Source: Coturnix japonica
Lineage: Eukaryota > Chordata > Aves > Galliformes > Phasianidae
NCBI RefSeq assembly: GCF_001577835.2
Contig: NC_029516.1
Location: 69,608,380-69,672,379 of the forward strand
Reading direction: 5' to 3'
Length of the DNA stretch: 64,000 nucleotides
Part shown: positions 10,553-22,600 of the stretch, in pieces
Numbering within the stretch: the stretch's first letter is position 1
How the letters are laid out: every line of letters begins with the position of its first letter
Notes under the pieces: generated by a model
The model's input: the letters and a program-made list of their open reading frames with translations, nothing else
Told to the model about the DNA's origin: nothing
Database searches by the model: none
Position numbers and translations under genes: made by a program

Positions 10553-12622
10553 ATGGCGGCGCCCAGCGGCCGCGTTTGAAGAGAACGGAGGAGGAGGATG
10601 ATGATGATGCTCCGCTGGAAGCGAAACGTGTGCGGGGGCAGCGGCGGCTCCTGGTGGTGCTGGAAGGGGCGAGTCTGGAGACGGTGAAGGTGCGGACGGG
10701 TCGAGCCGAGCCGGGGATATTCGCTGTTTCTGTTGTCAAACTGTCCGTGCTTTTGGCTTTAGGTGGGGAAGACGTTCGAGCTCCTCATTGCGACAAGCAT
10801 AAGGCGCTGCTGTCAGGAGCGGAGCAGTGGAGGGACCCGGGGAGGTGCGGCCCGACATCACACACCAGGTACTGGCTCCGTACTGACCACCATGGGCTTG
10901 TATGGGCCGCGTGGGGCATTATCTGATGGCTTTGGATGTGTGAACGGAGTTAACTTCACCACCATACTTGTGCTTAATAACGTGTACAATTCAGTTTGTG
11001 TATGAATGGGATTGCTGGTTTCTCAGCATAACAGTTGTGCTTATGGGCCACCTGGATTCTTTATCTCTTGTTGCTTCTGCAGTCATAGAGCCTTTCCCAA
11101 GATCCCTCCCTGGTGCCTTTTCATTTTACGCTCCTGCATATTCATTTGTATTGTTTTTCATTCAGAGTCTTCTCATGCTCATGGATAGCCCTCTGAATAG
11201 AGCTGGCCTCTGCAAGTTTTACATCCATACCCAGAAGAATGTTTTAATTGAAGTGAATCCTCAGACCAGGATCCCGAGAACTTTCGATCGATTCTGTGGC
11301 CTTATGGGTAAGCGATTCATGCTTTGCACTGGCCGCAAAATGACGCAGGTTGCCAGCCACGTCCTACAAATACATATTCCTTAATACAGTGGGGACTGGA
11401 ACAGGCTGCCCAGGGAGGTTGTGGATGCCCGTCCTTGGAGGTGTTCAAGGCCAGGTTGGACGGGGCCCTGGGCAACCTGACTCTAGTAAAAGGTGTACTG
11501 TTTGGTGGCCTGCAGGCAGGGGGGTTGGAACTACATGTCCTTGAGGTCCCTTCCAACCCGGTCATTTCATTCTGTGATTCTGTCACTGGCCCGTATGAGA
11601 ATGTGCTGATGGCAAATTAACTCCCTGATGGGTGTTTTTTGTTGTTGGGTTTATTTTTAAGCTCCTCTAGAGGATGCTGGGAGCTCTGAAGTTCTTTCCT
11701 AGTTGAGCTCTCATTGGTAGGCAGAGAACGTGCTTCCTTCAGCAAGAGAACAGCCTGCTTAACTAATGTTCTTCTGTTTTGTCAGTTCAGTTGCTGCATA
11801 AGCTCAGTGTTCGAGCAGCTGATGGTCCTCAGAAATTGTTGAAGGTAAGTAGTCATTGAATGTTTATGGGCAATGGTGCAAAGATTCCTCTTTGCAGCTA
11901 GTAACGTATTTGCTTTAAGCACAGATTTGTCTATTTGATAGAGCCTCTTACCTCTACACTGCCATTAATATTTCTCTTCTCTACAGGTCATTAAAAATCC
12001 AGTCAGTGACCACCTACCTGTGGGCTGTATGAAGATCGGTACCTCTTTTGCTGCTCCAAATGTGACAGATCTGCGTGAACTGGTTCCTAAAGCAGAGCCC
12101 GTAACCATTGTTGTGGGAGCTTTTGCCCACGGTTCAGTAAGTGCATGTAGCCTTTTTACTTGGGAGCTGTAAATATCTTTATGAACGTAGATTTTAGTGC
12201 CCCTCTTGAGGTTGGTTTGTTTGTTTTTCTTTTAGACTAATCTATTCTTTGGGAACTTCCCCCCCAACCCCTTCTCTGTTAAGAAACTGCCCAGCCTTGT
12301 AATAGTTGGGCCTGTCATTGAAGAGAGGGCATCATTGCTCTGAAGAGATTTAAAGTGCAATATTAAGTCTCGAATGAAACAATGGTCATATAGAGAGCAA
12401 TGGATGTGGCCGTTTGAAACTGAATGGAAGTAGAGTGGATTAAGATAGTATGGCAGCTTGCTACGCAGTCAGAGATATTATTTATGCCTGTCCTTTCTCC
12501 CCCCAGGTCAATGTGGACTATACAGAAAAGACGATCCTCCTATCAGCAACTATCCCCTGTCTGCTGCCCTCACATGTGCTAAAATTACTACTGCCTTTGA
12601 GGAAGCCTGGGGAGTACTATGA
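10553..12622 (+). CDS. EMG1: EMG1, 18S rRNA pseudouridine N1-methyltransferase
   Basis: SPOUT-family Nep1 enzyme of the nucleolar small-subunit processome; it methylates the hypermodified pseudouridine of 18S rRNA. Exons: 10553-10689, 10763-10868, 11166-11307, 11786-11844, 11987-12136, 12507-12622. Recognisable blocks: [70 protein letters not shown]. Exons 3-5 are clean. Exon 1 needs one extra base between MAAPSGR and LKRTEEE, exon 2 needs two (around 10787 and 10841), and exon 6 breaks near 12546, after which the expected C-terminus ([12 protein letters not shown]...) continues in another frame to TGA. With these allowed, the product is about 237 residues (human 244). I take the breaks as sequence errors rather than gene decay. 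Confidence 0.93.
11387..11585 (+). repeat. CR1 LINE 3' end in EMG1 intron 3
   Basis: Sense CR1 tail: GGACTGGAACAGGCTGCCC, then GTTCAAGGCCAGGTTGGACG, GGTCCCTTCCAACCCGGTC and terminal ATTCTGTGATTCTGT. It ends with the family's short terminal repeat and so is 5'-truncated only. Sequence resembles the young copies at 9834 and 26236. Confidence 0.92.
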
Positions 12623-12814
12623 GCTTCTGTCTCTCCTGCTGTCACAATGGACTGCTATACAGTGACTCTAGATTCTGGAGAAGCTTTTTTTAGTTCTTTG
12701 TGACCTGGTGCAGCTTTTGGGCTCCTGAAAGGGGAAAAAGCTTCAGCTTCTTCTTTGTAGCTTCTGGAGCAATGCAACTTTATATGGACTGCCCCACCAA
12801 CCCTTTTTCCTCCT

Positions 12815-12820
12815 ATTAAA
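12815..12820 (+). terminator. EMG1 poly(A) signal
   Basis: ATTAAA 192 bases after the EMG1 stop, in the short gap to the convergent LPCAT3 3' end. Confidence 0.5.
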
Positions 12821-13509
12821 GGTAACTTTTCATAAGACTGTGTATTGTACTTATTTTTTTGGTAAATGAACAGCTTGGACATCACCCTTGATAGTAAATC
12901 CACATTTGTTATGGAACCAAAGTTCTTTGCTGTCCCAGCAGCTGTTTCTCTAGTGGTGTGTGACAGCTCGTGACTCCCACACTGAACGCACCTGGAGGAA
13001 ACGACGCCCAAAGCACATATGAAAAAAGAACAGGAGCAACTTTATCTTGGATGACAAACGTAGAAAAGTCAGAGGGTAGCTCCATTCCGATATAGTGCCC
13101 GCGTTGTGTTTTACAATCATCTGATATCAGCAGAGAGACGAGAGTGTCCACTGGAGGGCGGCAGAGAGATAAGGCAACATACAGAAATTGGAGGGTCCGG
13201 AAGGAGACAACTCCATTCCCCTCCTTTCGGGTCTTTGACCCTGTGCTTCTCTTTTACCCTCCTCACGTTGCAAAAAAAGTCATACTTCAACACAGCAAAC
13301 TTGGCAGGTGATGCTTTGCTTCTGGAGTGTTAAATTAACTCCTACAAATGCATGGGTGGTACAATCTGAAAAAGAAAAAGCTATTAGTCCTGTTTCAGTT
13401 GTCTTGTTCCAGGGCTGCAGCGCTGCTGTTTCACATCACCACCTTGTCCAAGTGTGGGATTCCTGCAGGGTGTCCCTGAACGTAGTACAACCTTACCTGT
13501 TGGCTGTTA

Positions 13510-16500
13510 TTATTCTGCTTTTTTTAGCTTTTCTTTTCGTGGCACAAGTAATTTGCGAATATAAGGCAACACCAGTAATAAGGTGAAAAACAACATGTGG
13601 CCGAGGAAATAAATAGACTTGTACACCTGTAAAGAGAAAGGGTTAAGGGTCAGCAAGCAGACTTCAGCTAAGACCACATGAGAGGGCAAGCAGGGGTAAA
13701 AGGGATTGGTGGCGTGGACTGTGTGTTTAAGGTTAATAAATACCTTCATCCATTTGTCCCAGGTGAAAAGGCAAAATGGCACCAGAGAATAACCCATAAA
13801 CATCCAGTGGTTAGTCTGCTGCAGCACATAGAAAACAGGCTGCAAGGCAGTGATGGAGGCCAAACGGCTTAAAGTAGGACTGTCCCGAACAAGGTTTATA
13901 ACCTAGTGGAAAGAAAAATAAAGCTTTCCTCAGCTGGATATCTTATGGTTGTATCTGTAGGCTCTGCAGCCAGAGTATCCTTGTTAATTAACTTTGGTAA
14001 CTATGCAACAAAAAACTAAGTACGTACCCTATTCTTGAAGTTTTAATCAAAAAAGAAAAGGCTAACTATGGAATACTTTTCTTTCACTACCTGAGATTTA
14101 GCAGAAGCTTTCTGCTCATGTGCTTGTCTTCCAACCTTCCCAGCTGGCAAGCACTTCAACTGTGCTATGCTCGTGCCAATTGTGCCGTAAAAGCTGATGG
14201 GAAGAAACCTATGGAGTACTAGCGTGGAAGCTAGGAACCTACTGAACCCCTGAACAGAACAGTACCATGTGTGAACACCAGTTTCTAAGTGAGCAGTTAT
14301 TAAACCCTTCAGTGTGGCAGTTTCCAGACTCAAGAGGAAAAGCTAATGCAGGCGACCTTATTCTGCTAAGTCTGACAGAGCGCACCTGTCTTTCAACGAT
14401 GACTATGAGCAACTCCATTTGAAAGCACACCAGGTAGCCAGAGTGTAGTCCATGCCAAATAGCCAGGAAGAACAGGGCCAGTGCCTGTGACAGCAGTTTG
14501 TTACCCAGGAACTTCAGGCGCTTGAAGATGTAGCTAGAGCAGAGAAGAAACAAAGCGCTTCTAGTTCATTGTTTATCCTTCTCTCTCCATGTCAGAGATG
14601 CAAGGCCCAGGGGACTGTGTCTTCACATTTCCCTGTGGTAACAGAAACAGCTAGACAGCTCCCCTTAACACGGCAACTTACACTTCAGTCCTTATCTTAA
14701 AGAAATGCCAGCTAGTGGGGATAGGTGGTTCTTCTGACAACACTCATAGAAATGAAGATATTTTACAATTCAGTTGTGGTCCAGCAAGATCTGAACCAAA
14801 ACCTGTCTGTATAGGAAGCACCAAGGCTGAAGTAGTTTGGAGACTACCTCTTGGTTTCAACTCTTCTGCAACTGTTTGACCAAGAAGGCAGGAGGGCTCA
14901 CTGGAGTTCCATTCTAACCTCCTCCCACCAGCTTCTACCATTTTCAACTTCTTGCCTCTGTTAACAAAGAACTGCCTTTTTAAATTGGATCGAAAGATCT
15001 ACCCAACTCAGGAAGCTGTTTCCAATGGAAGAAGTGTGAGAACAGAACGAGGAGTTGCCAGGTACACCCTTCTCAACTTAATGATCTTGGTTCTGTTGAC
15101 AAAGGTACTACTGACATTACAGATGTAGAAATTTGTCCTGCTCACCGGGCCACCCAAGCATTGGTGTTGATATTGAAAGAAGCAATGGTCCCTGTGAAAA
15201 AAGGCGTTGTCTCATACAGCCAGACCTTCATATTGGCACAGGCATCCCACAGAGGTTTTCCACTCTGGTCTTTCCCGTTGTACCCTAGACCAACAAGGAT
15301 GCAGACGCCTTCCTATGGAAAAAGACACAGAAGAAAGATGAGAAAGGCAGAGCTGGGGAAGTTCTGATTCTGCAGACGGTACCACTGCAGATAGAGGAAA
15401 CGGGTTAAAATCTCCTTTTCATCAGTTAGCCCTTGCTTTACTTACAGCAAACTACACTGATCTGCACCGGTATTTAGACACTTGAATTGCATCCTATTAG
15501 TGCTAAGTCCAAAAGAGTACTTTGTAACTTCAAAGGTGCTAACTTTGTACATTTGCCTTGTTTGCAGAAATACTTGTGACTCACCGTAACAAGCCAGCAA
15601 GTTACATATTTGTAGAGGATAATTTTGCCCCAGACCAGTATGTAACCACAGCGGAACCAGAAAGGCTTCTCCTGCAGAGATAAAACAGAATAAAAATGAA
15701 TGAGTTCTGGCTATATATAATGTGGATAGATGAGATCTCATCACCATCTTTCATTTTAATCTAATCAATATGTTGCTACACTAAATAAACTGGACTACCA
15801 GGCTATGGGGTTATTTGATTTCATACACTTTTTTACTTCCTTTGGTGATATTTGATTATTGAAACAAGTACTCTGGAATTAGTATTAAACATTGCTGGAA
15901 TTGATACCCTCTTTTATTCACGCTGGTACAGTTATAGGAAGGCATAGCACCAGTTGCTGACTTATCTTATCTTTGAATTGAGGCAAACCTAAAAAAAACA
16001 GAATGATTTTCGTCTACTCTTGTGGATCCAGTGCCCTCCAGAGAAGTAGAATTTTTCCACATATAAGAACTGTGAAATATATACATACCATGTAATCATC
16101 TGAGATGAGGTATTCATCAGAGATGTATGGGCTTGACAAGGTATAGGTCACTAGAAATAAGAGACCCAAACTCAGGCGCTTGAGAGCAGGCACAAAACTG
16201 AGAAAGAAAAACATGAAGGTCAAGGAAAAGCTCTGTTTAAAAACAGAAGTGGACGTGAGGAGTTTGGGGAGACAGCGATAGGGGGTTACCACATTCCACT
16301 GCAGCAGATGCCTCTACTTGGAAGCTGGGGTGCTGACCATACCAGGTCAGGACTGAGTCTGTACTAAACAAGTCAAGTGTTAATATTTGTGCCCCCGAAT
16401 AATGCTAGGAAATTATGCAGAGTTTATAAGCAATTTCTGAATGGCTGCCTTCTCTTATAAAAAAACTTTTAGTCACAGTATTTCAGTGTCCAGGTAAGAA

Positions 16501-18679
16501 TGCACTCTGCTGCAGGGAATGCATGGAGGATTCAGCATTCTGGGATCTTAGGAAAGCAAGGAGCTAAGTGGATCTCATTACCTATTGGGTCTCTGGCCTG
16601 GAACGTCAGTCATCTCACCCTTTGCCAGTTTCTGATAGTCTGTCATGGAGAACTGAGGCCCCACCATGAAGGCACCATAGAAATAGGAGAATCCTGAGAC
16701 CTCCAGCAAGGTAGGAACTCCCCGGACAGCAAATCGACGCTGCTCAGGGGTCAGGAACTCCTGCACCAAAGGGATTGGATTAACATCATCCTAAGGGTTG
16801 TTATACTTAGCTCTGGATGTTTTCAGTGAATCTCCTTTTTGGTCTAAGCTCTTGCTCTCCACATACAGGGAACTTTTCACTTTGTACTTCATGTTTGTTC
16901 CTCTCCTCATCCCTCTCACTCTATCTCCGGTCAATCCAAACAGCAACAAAATCCAATAGCTGAGACCAGTTGCACAGGTCTATATTCCCAAAAAAGCTCA
17001 AAATAAGGAAGAAATCTATTAACATGCATCCCTGCCAGCACAGATATGCCGTAAGAGCTCTGTATCTGACCATTACCAATCCCTGACTGCAACAGTATGT
17101 ACCCAGACCGTGCTGCCCTACAGTTCCTACTGTAGGAACTCACCTTCCTACAGGAGGTGAGAAACAAAGACGCCTGAAGTAGGATTAAGAGACTGTTAAA
17201 AGTGTTCTGTCCTTTTCCACACACCGCGCTGTGTGACTTCTGTCACCATTTAATCTTCTCTAATATCGGGGCCACAACAAATGGCAAAAATCCAAGAAGG
17301 TACGATATGACTCAACAAAAGAAAGGAAGATGGGAACTGAGATCCAGCGCTGATGGTTTGCGCATTAAGGGAATACTACGCACAAGACACAGAGCATTGG
17401 AGATTGGGAATCTAAAGCAACGGATTTGGGGATAGCACATGGTGGGGAATTTGGATGGGGGCAGAACAATATTTTGACACAATTCAGTGCTTAATCAACC
17501 TTTGTCCATCTGTAATTGCTACTGTTTCCATTTTGAACTATCTTTTTTCCACTCTGGAATTCAGCGTTATTAGATATTCACGGATACCCCCCTCTTGGTT
17601 CTGGCTTTTGCTGAACAATGAATGCAGCTTACTAATTTACATCCTTTGAACATGATTTTCTGGCTTCTAGATCACTAGAATAGCAAACAAGAGGAAGGAA
17701 GGAGAATTTGTGTTTTACTCACCGGATCTTTTCCTCCATCATAGTAATCGATGGCCAGACCTAGAGGTGAGAAACAATCATGTGAAGATCTGTGATGGAC
17801 TAACTGGGCTGAATAAGCAGCCTTCTTTTCCCTGAGGCATGGCTTACAGAATGCAAAAGATAACAAGACAGCATTGCTTACCAATCAACTTGAGAGTCAA
17901 GACACAGTGTGGCATCGTCCACTTGATGTCATAGTGCTCTGTGGCTGTGAAGTAATAGCCAGCCATAAGGTACGTCTGAAAGAAACCATTATTTGGGTTA
18001 TTTAAAGCAAACCTCCAGCAGCTTTTTGATCTATTTCCACTTTTCCAACTATATTTGCTACTGAGAATTGCAAAAATGAACAGAGAACTCTTTCTATGAA
18101 CTGATACAAAACCTCCTTAGGAGGAAGTTTTTCACTCAGAGGGTGGTGATGCACTGGAACAGGTTGCTCAAGGAGGCTGTGGTTGCCCCATCCCTGGAGG
18201 CATTCAAGGCCAGGCTGGATGTGGCTCTGGGCAGCCTGGTCTGGTGGTTGGCAACCCTGCACATAGCAGGGGGGTTGAAACTGGATGATCATTGTGGTCC
18301 TTTTCAACCCAGGCCATTCTATGAGTCTATGATGCAGTAAGAAAGGGAATTTTACCATCTGAAAGACAAACGTGGTGAGGACGGCAGTGACTGTGCGACC
18401 CATAAGTCTCAGGATGAGAAACTGGATTAGGACACATAGCAGTGAATGAAAGAACTGCATCCCTGCGGAGAGAGAGAGATGAAGAAAAAATGAGATTTTT
18501 CCCATTACAGGTCCTCCCAAACTGCAGCAAGCTCTAGGCTTAATAGCTCTCTTTTCCAAAGCTCATCTTACCAAAATTGAAGTAAGCAATTGAGAGTCCT
18601 GTGAACACATTGTAGAGATGAATGAGGTAGGTCTCCTTCTGGAAGAGGAAATAGCGCTGGAACAAGGCAAAAGGATATC
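13510..18679 (-). CDS. LPCAT3: LPCAT3 exons 2-12 (MBOAT5)
   Basis: ER multipass lysophospholipid acyltransferase that puts polyunsaturated acyl chains into phosphatidylcholine in the Lands cycle. Exons 5' to 3': 18679-18572, 18462-18356, 17975-17882, 17760-17723, 16760-16582, 16197-16089, 15671-15585, 15312-15146, 14533-14386, 13902-13744, 13626-13510. All phases agree and the stop is TAA. Family features: the MBOAT Asn region (SFNINTNAWVAR) and catalytic His (FLAIWHGLHSGY), many hydrophobic helices, and an ER-type lysine-rich tail (PRKEKLKKAE). With exon 1 (25510-25606, on the other strand) the total is 469 residues, against 487 in human. The separation and flip of exon 1 are the oddity here; the body of the gene looks intact. 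Confidence 0.96.
18120..18336 (+). repeat. CR1 LINE 3' end in LPCAT3 intron 3
   Basis: Sense CR1 tail: GGAAGTTTTTCACTCAGAGG, CACTGGAACAGGTTGC, CATTCAAGGCCAGGCTGGAT, ending ATTCTATGAGTCTATGAT, the family's terminal octamer-like repeat. It stops about 20 bases from the donor of LPCAT3 exon 3 (18356). Confidence 0.92.
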
Positions 18680-18939
18680 CTGAATAGAGGGGGAAAAAGA
18701 TGGAAGAGTTGTACATTAGTGTAAGCAAGCAGCAGCATTTGTGATGGCCCAGAATATAGCTTTGTTGAACATGTTATTAGAAACACGCACTTGATGTAGG
18801 TGCATCACCAGTACAGGCCATTTCTGATACTGTATTTCCACCTAGGGGGATGGATGATAGGTGGCTTAGTGGAGTTTCTGGCATTACACATTACAAGAGG
18901 AGGGATAGTGCTGAAGTACACTTGAAATTCAGTCCCTGC

Positions 18940-19645
18940 TCCCCCTCAGTGACCTCTTACATGATGCTGAGTAACCTTACGGTCAGTGGTTCTATGTCCA
19001 GGTGGAGGCTGGTGACAAGTGGTGTCCCTCAGGGGTTTGTCTTGAGACTGGTACTCTTTATCATGGACACAGACGGCGGGATTCAGTGCACCTTCAGCAA
19101 GCTTGCAGAGACACTAAGCTGAGTGGTAGAGTTGATACGACAGAAGGAAGGGATACCACCCAAAGGGACCTAAATAAGCTCAAAAGGTGGGCCCATATTA
19201 ACCTAATGAGATTCAACAAGGTACTGCACTTAGATCAGGGAAATTCTAGATACGTGTATAGGCTGGGAGATGAACTCCTTGAGAGCAGCCCTGCCAAGAA
19301 GTACATAAGGGTCCTGGTAGATAAAAAACAATATGAGCCAGCAGCCTAAACTCACAGCCCAAAAGGCTAACAGTATTCTGGGCTTCATCAAAGAGGGGAG
19401 GCCAGCAGGAGGAGGGAGATGACTGTCTTCTACTTTGCCCCCAATATATACATCTGGAGTGCTGTGTCCAGGTGTGGGGCACAAGAAAAACATGGAGCTT
19501 TTGGAATGGGTCCAGAGGAGGGAAATGAAGATATATCAGAGCTGGAGCACCTCTCCTATGGAGATAGGCTGAGGCAGCTGGGCTTTCTCAGCCTGGGGAA
19601 GAGAAGGCTCCAGGAAGATATCACTGTGGCCATCCAGTACTTAAA
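18940..19645 (+). repeat. CR1 LINE with reverse-transcriptase C-terminal remnants
   Basis: Degenerate ORF2 from the end of the CR1 reverse transcriptase: [51 protein letters not shown]. It is 5'-truncated, lacks the true 3' end and has frame breaks and internal deletion, so it is an old dead copy. It lies in LPCAT3 intron 1 as assembled. Confidence 0.9.
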
Positions 19646-22600
19646 GCATTTCCTATTGAGTAGCTAAGAAAAGTGGAAGGAGGTTTTTTTTCCCTTGCTT
19701 TTTCTATATTTTAGAACATGTCCCAGTTTAGGAATGACTCTAGATTATTATCCGTGGCTCTGGTGAGGAGTCAATATTTGTGAATCACTCTGGCAGTATG
19801 GTGAGATGGGCCATATAAAATCCCAAGAGTAAATTAAATTGTTGTCTTAAGGGTTCAGGTGAGGGTCATGAAACATACAATAAACACAGCCACAATAAAT
19901 GAGACAATAAATGTTTTAATACATATTGACATAGTAAGTTTTGTTCCTTTTACAAGTATCTTAAGTCTGTTCACGCTAACGGTGTTTCTAAAGGCATATG
20001 CGTAAGCAAGTTGAATTGGGATAGTAGAAGCAGCCTTAAATCTGGCTATGAAATGTCAGAAATTCATACGAATGCTGTACTTTACAAATTTGTGTTCTGT
20101 TATCTTGATTAAAATTAAAGCAAACAAATCAATCCCAACAAAAAATCCAGACAAATATCCACAATACTGGTGCCCACACTACTTATAAGCCCAGCTGAAG
20201 CCTGTAGCTGTGGGTAGATGTCTGCTACCTGAACTAACAGAGCAAAGGTAGCAGTAAGTAGTCATGTTTTATATGCTGCAATAATAGGGTAATGAAATGC
20301 ACATTCTACTGAGCAGCATTTGATGGATGGAACCTTTCCAAGAAGTAAAGCCAAATCTAAACACAGTGAAAGGAAATGACAAACTGTACTGTTATGTCAA
20401 GTACACGTGCTGCAGTCAGTGCTAATGACTGAGATGACTGGAGGCATTTTTTGGTCCTTCCCTTCTCCCCCACATCCCTTGTGAAGGAATTACAGAGTCA
20501 GGACTTGGGCTGCCTTGTGGATCCTGGAATGCCACGTGCACCACTGAGCCCAGTTGTGTACTTTTTCTTCTAGAAATTCAACTGCTTTCCCCCCATTTCC
20601 ACACAGCTTCTCACCATCTCTCATTCTGCCCTTCCTCCTTGTTACTGTTCCTTCCTCATTTTGTGTCGCGCGCCAGTTTCCACTTTGCAGACTCTTTCTC
20701 ATTCTGAATGATTGTCCAGTGTCCACATTCCACAACACTTTGCCCACAGACCCTGGCAACCTTGCTCCTGGATGCTCATTCAGCCTTGCTCTCCCTTTTG
20801 CAAGAACAGCTCCTAATTCCCATACAAAATGCCTTACTCAAACCCTCCTTTCCCTTCCTGCTCTATTTTAGTCCAGCTCTTCCAACCCTATCGCATCCAC
20901 CACAGCATTTGCCCTTTGGCCCAAGTCAGCAGCATCTTCTTCTACCACTCCTGAATGCCAGCAGAGGAGGAAAGAAGTAATTGTCAGAGAGAGTTCAGCA
21001 CACGGGCTCTCTGGGGATACAAGAGTAATTCAAATAACTCACATGATTAAAAAACAAGGCATTGCCTATCAGCCTCGAGCTCAGAAACACAGAGACAGAT
21101 GGTCTTTTCTTCTCATTTCAATTTTCCTGTGAAACAGATACTATTCAAGTTTAATAAACCTATTAACAACTGCCCACAGCTTTGTAAAGCCAAAAGTGGT
21201 TAAAAAAAAACCTAGGAAGTATTACTGTTGGCTCATATTAAAAGCTAAAATACTTAAGTCCTCGCAAATGGAAGGCTACTAATATCTGTTTTAGGAAAGC
21301 TAGACATTTAAGGCCCACTCATGTGTTACATAGGTGCTACTCCCAGTCAAAAGTCGCAGCGTCAGCCCACATTCTTCTGATAACCAGAACAAGTTGCTGT
21401 TCCTGTGGGCAGTTTCCTTACAGCTTTTCTGCACACAGATCATTTTCTCAGTTTTACAATTGGGCCAATTCCACACTGCAGATATAAACTTTAACCCCCA
21501 CGTGGCAGTAGATACTGACTATCAGTGGAAGTTACGCTGCGGCCTGTCCACCACAGAACACTCCCATCTATTAAGTAATTAGTTGTTCTTACTGATAACA
21601 GTGGCAGCACTCCCACCCCGCCACGGAGTCCTTGAAAGAGTATGAATTAGCACAGGAGACACAGGAAAGCAGTTACTGGAATTAGTAACTAATCCGGAAC
21701 TTTGCCATATATCTCGTGTGGTAAATTCTTTAAACTTTTAAACTTCCAAGTTGCCATCTGGAAAACTTGCTGTCATATTTAGATAGGTTGGATGTAATGT
21801 AAGCCCTACCTAGTATTTTGACCTCAAAGGTGTTCTCTTGTTCCGCCTATGATAGCACAGGAGCTCCACAACTTTAAGAACCGGTGCACATATGTGAGAA
21901 TTTGAATTCAATACGGGAGTGCACTTTTGACGTCCACTTAACAGTGTTTCAGTTTGCACAGCGGAACCACCTCAAAGCACGCGAGCAGCATTCCTTTCAG
22001 ATGAAACCGAGCTGAAAATACACTCCAACAGGTGATCTGTCCTTATAGCCAGGCTGAGGAAAATCCGAAGAAATGCCTGCAAGCCATCAGTGTGAGGTGG
22101 AAGATGAGGAAAGAACACTCAAAGCAGATGATTTCTGGGATGTATAGGAAAAGAGTAACTCCCGCATGTCACTGCTATGTCTATAAAACAGGGAACACTT
22201 CCCAGGCGTGTTCCTGGCAGGTCTGGATAGATCAGTAGGTCAGTTCTGGCTCAGGGCTGTCAACAGCACGTTGCCCCCACCTCCACCTGAGGCAGTGCCA
22301 GGTAGCTTTGCAAGACAGTGTGGCCAGATTAACACAATCAATTCTTGGGGATCATGCTCTACTTTACAGCTAGCCACATAAGAAGTAAGGCCAACCAAAA
22401 GACTTAAACAGACAGTGTCAAGGCCTCCTGGTTCCTGGCTGAACAGTGACAGCAGGAAAGAAGCCAGCCTCCTTTCAAAGACAAAAGGACAACCTCTGCT
22501 CTCTTCCCATAGTTGGAGGTGCTCCCTCCTTTCCTCCTCCACAAAGCGAGTGCAGCACTGGCTGAGCCAGCTTACTTCAGCGACTAGAACTCTACTAGAA

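Noticed and set aside
18940-19645. Reverse-transcriptase-like peptides considered as a retrovirus or LTR element
   Set aside because: The motifs are those of the CR1 non-LTR LINE; there are no terminal repeats, gag or env features anywhere in the window that I can see.
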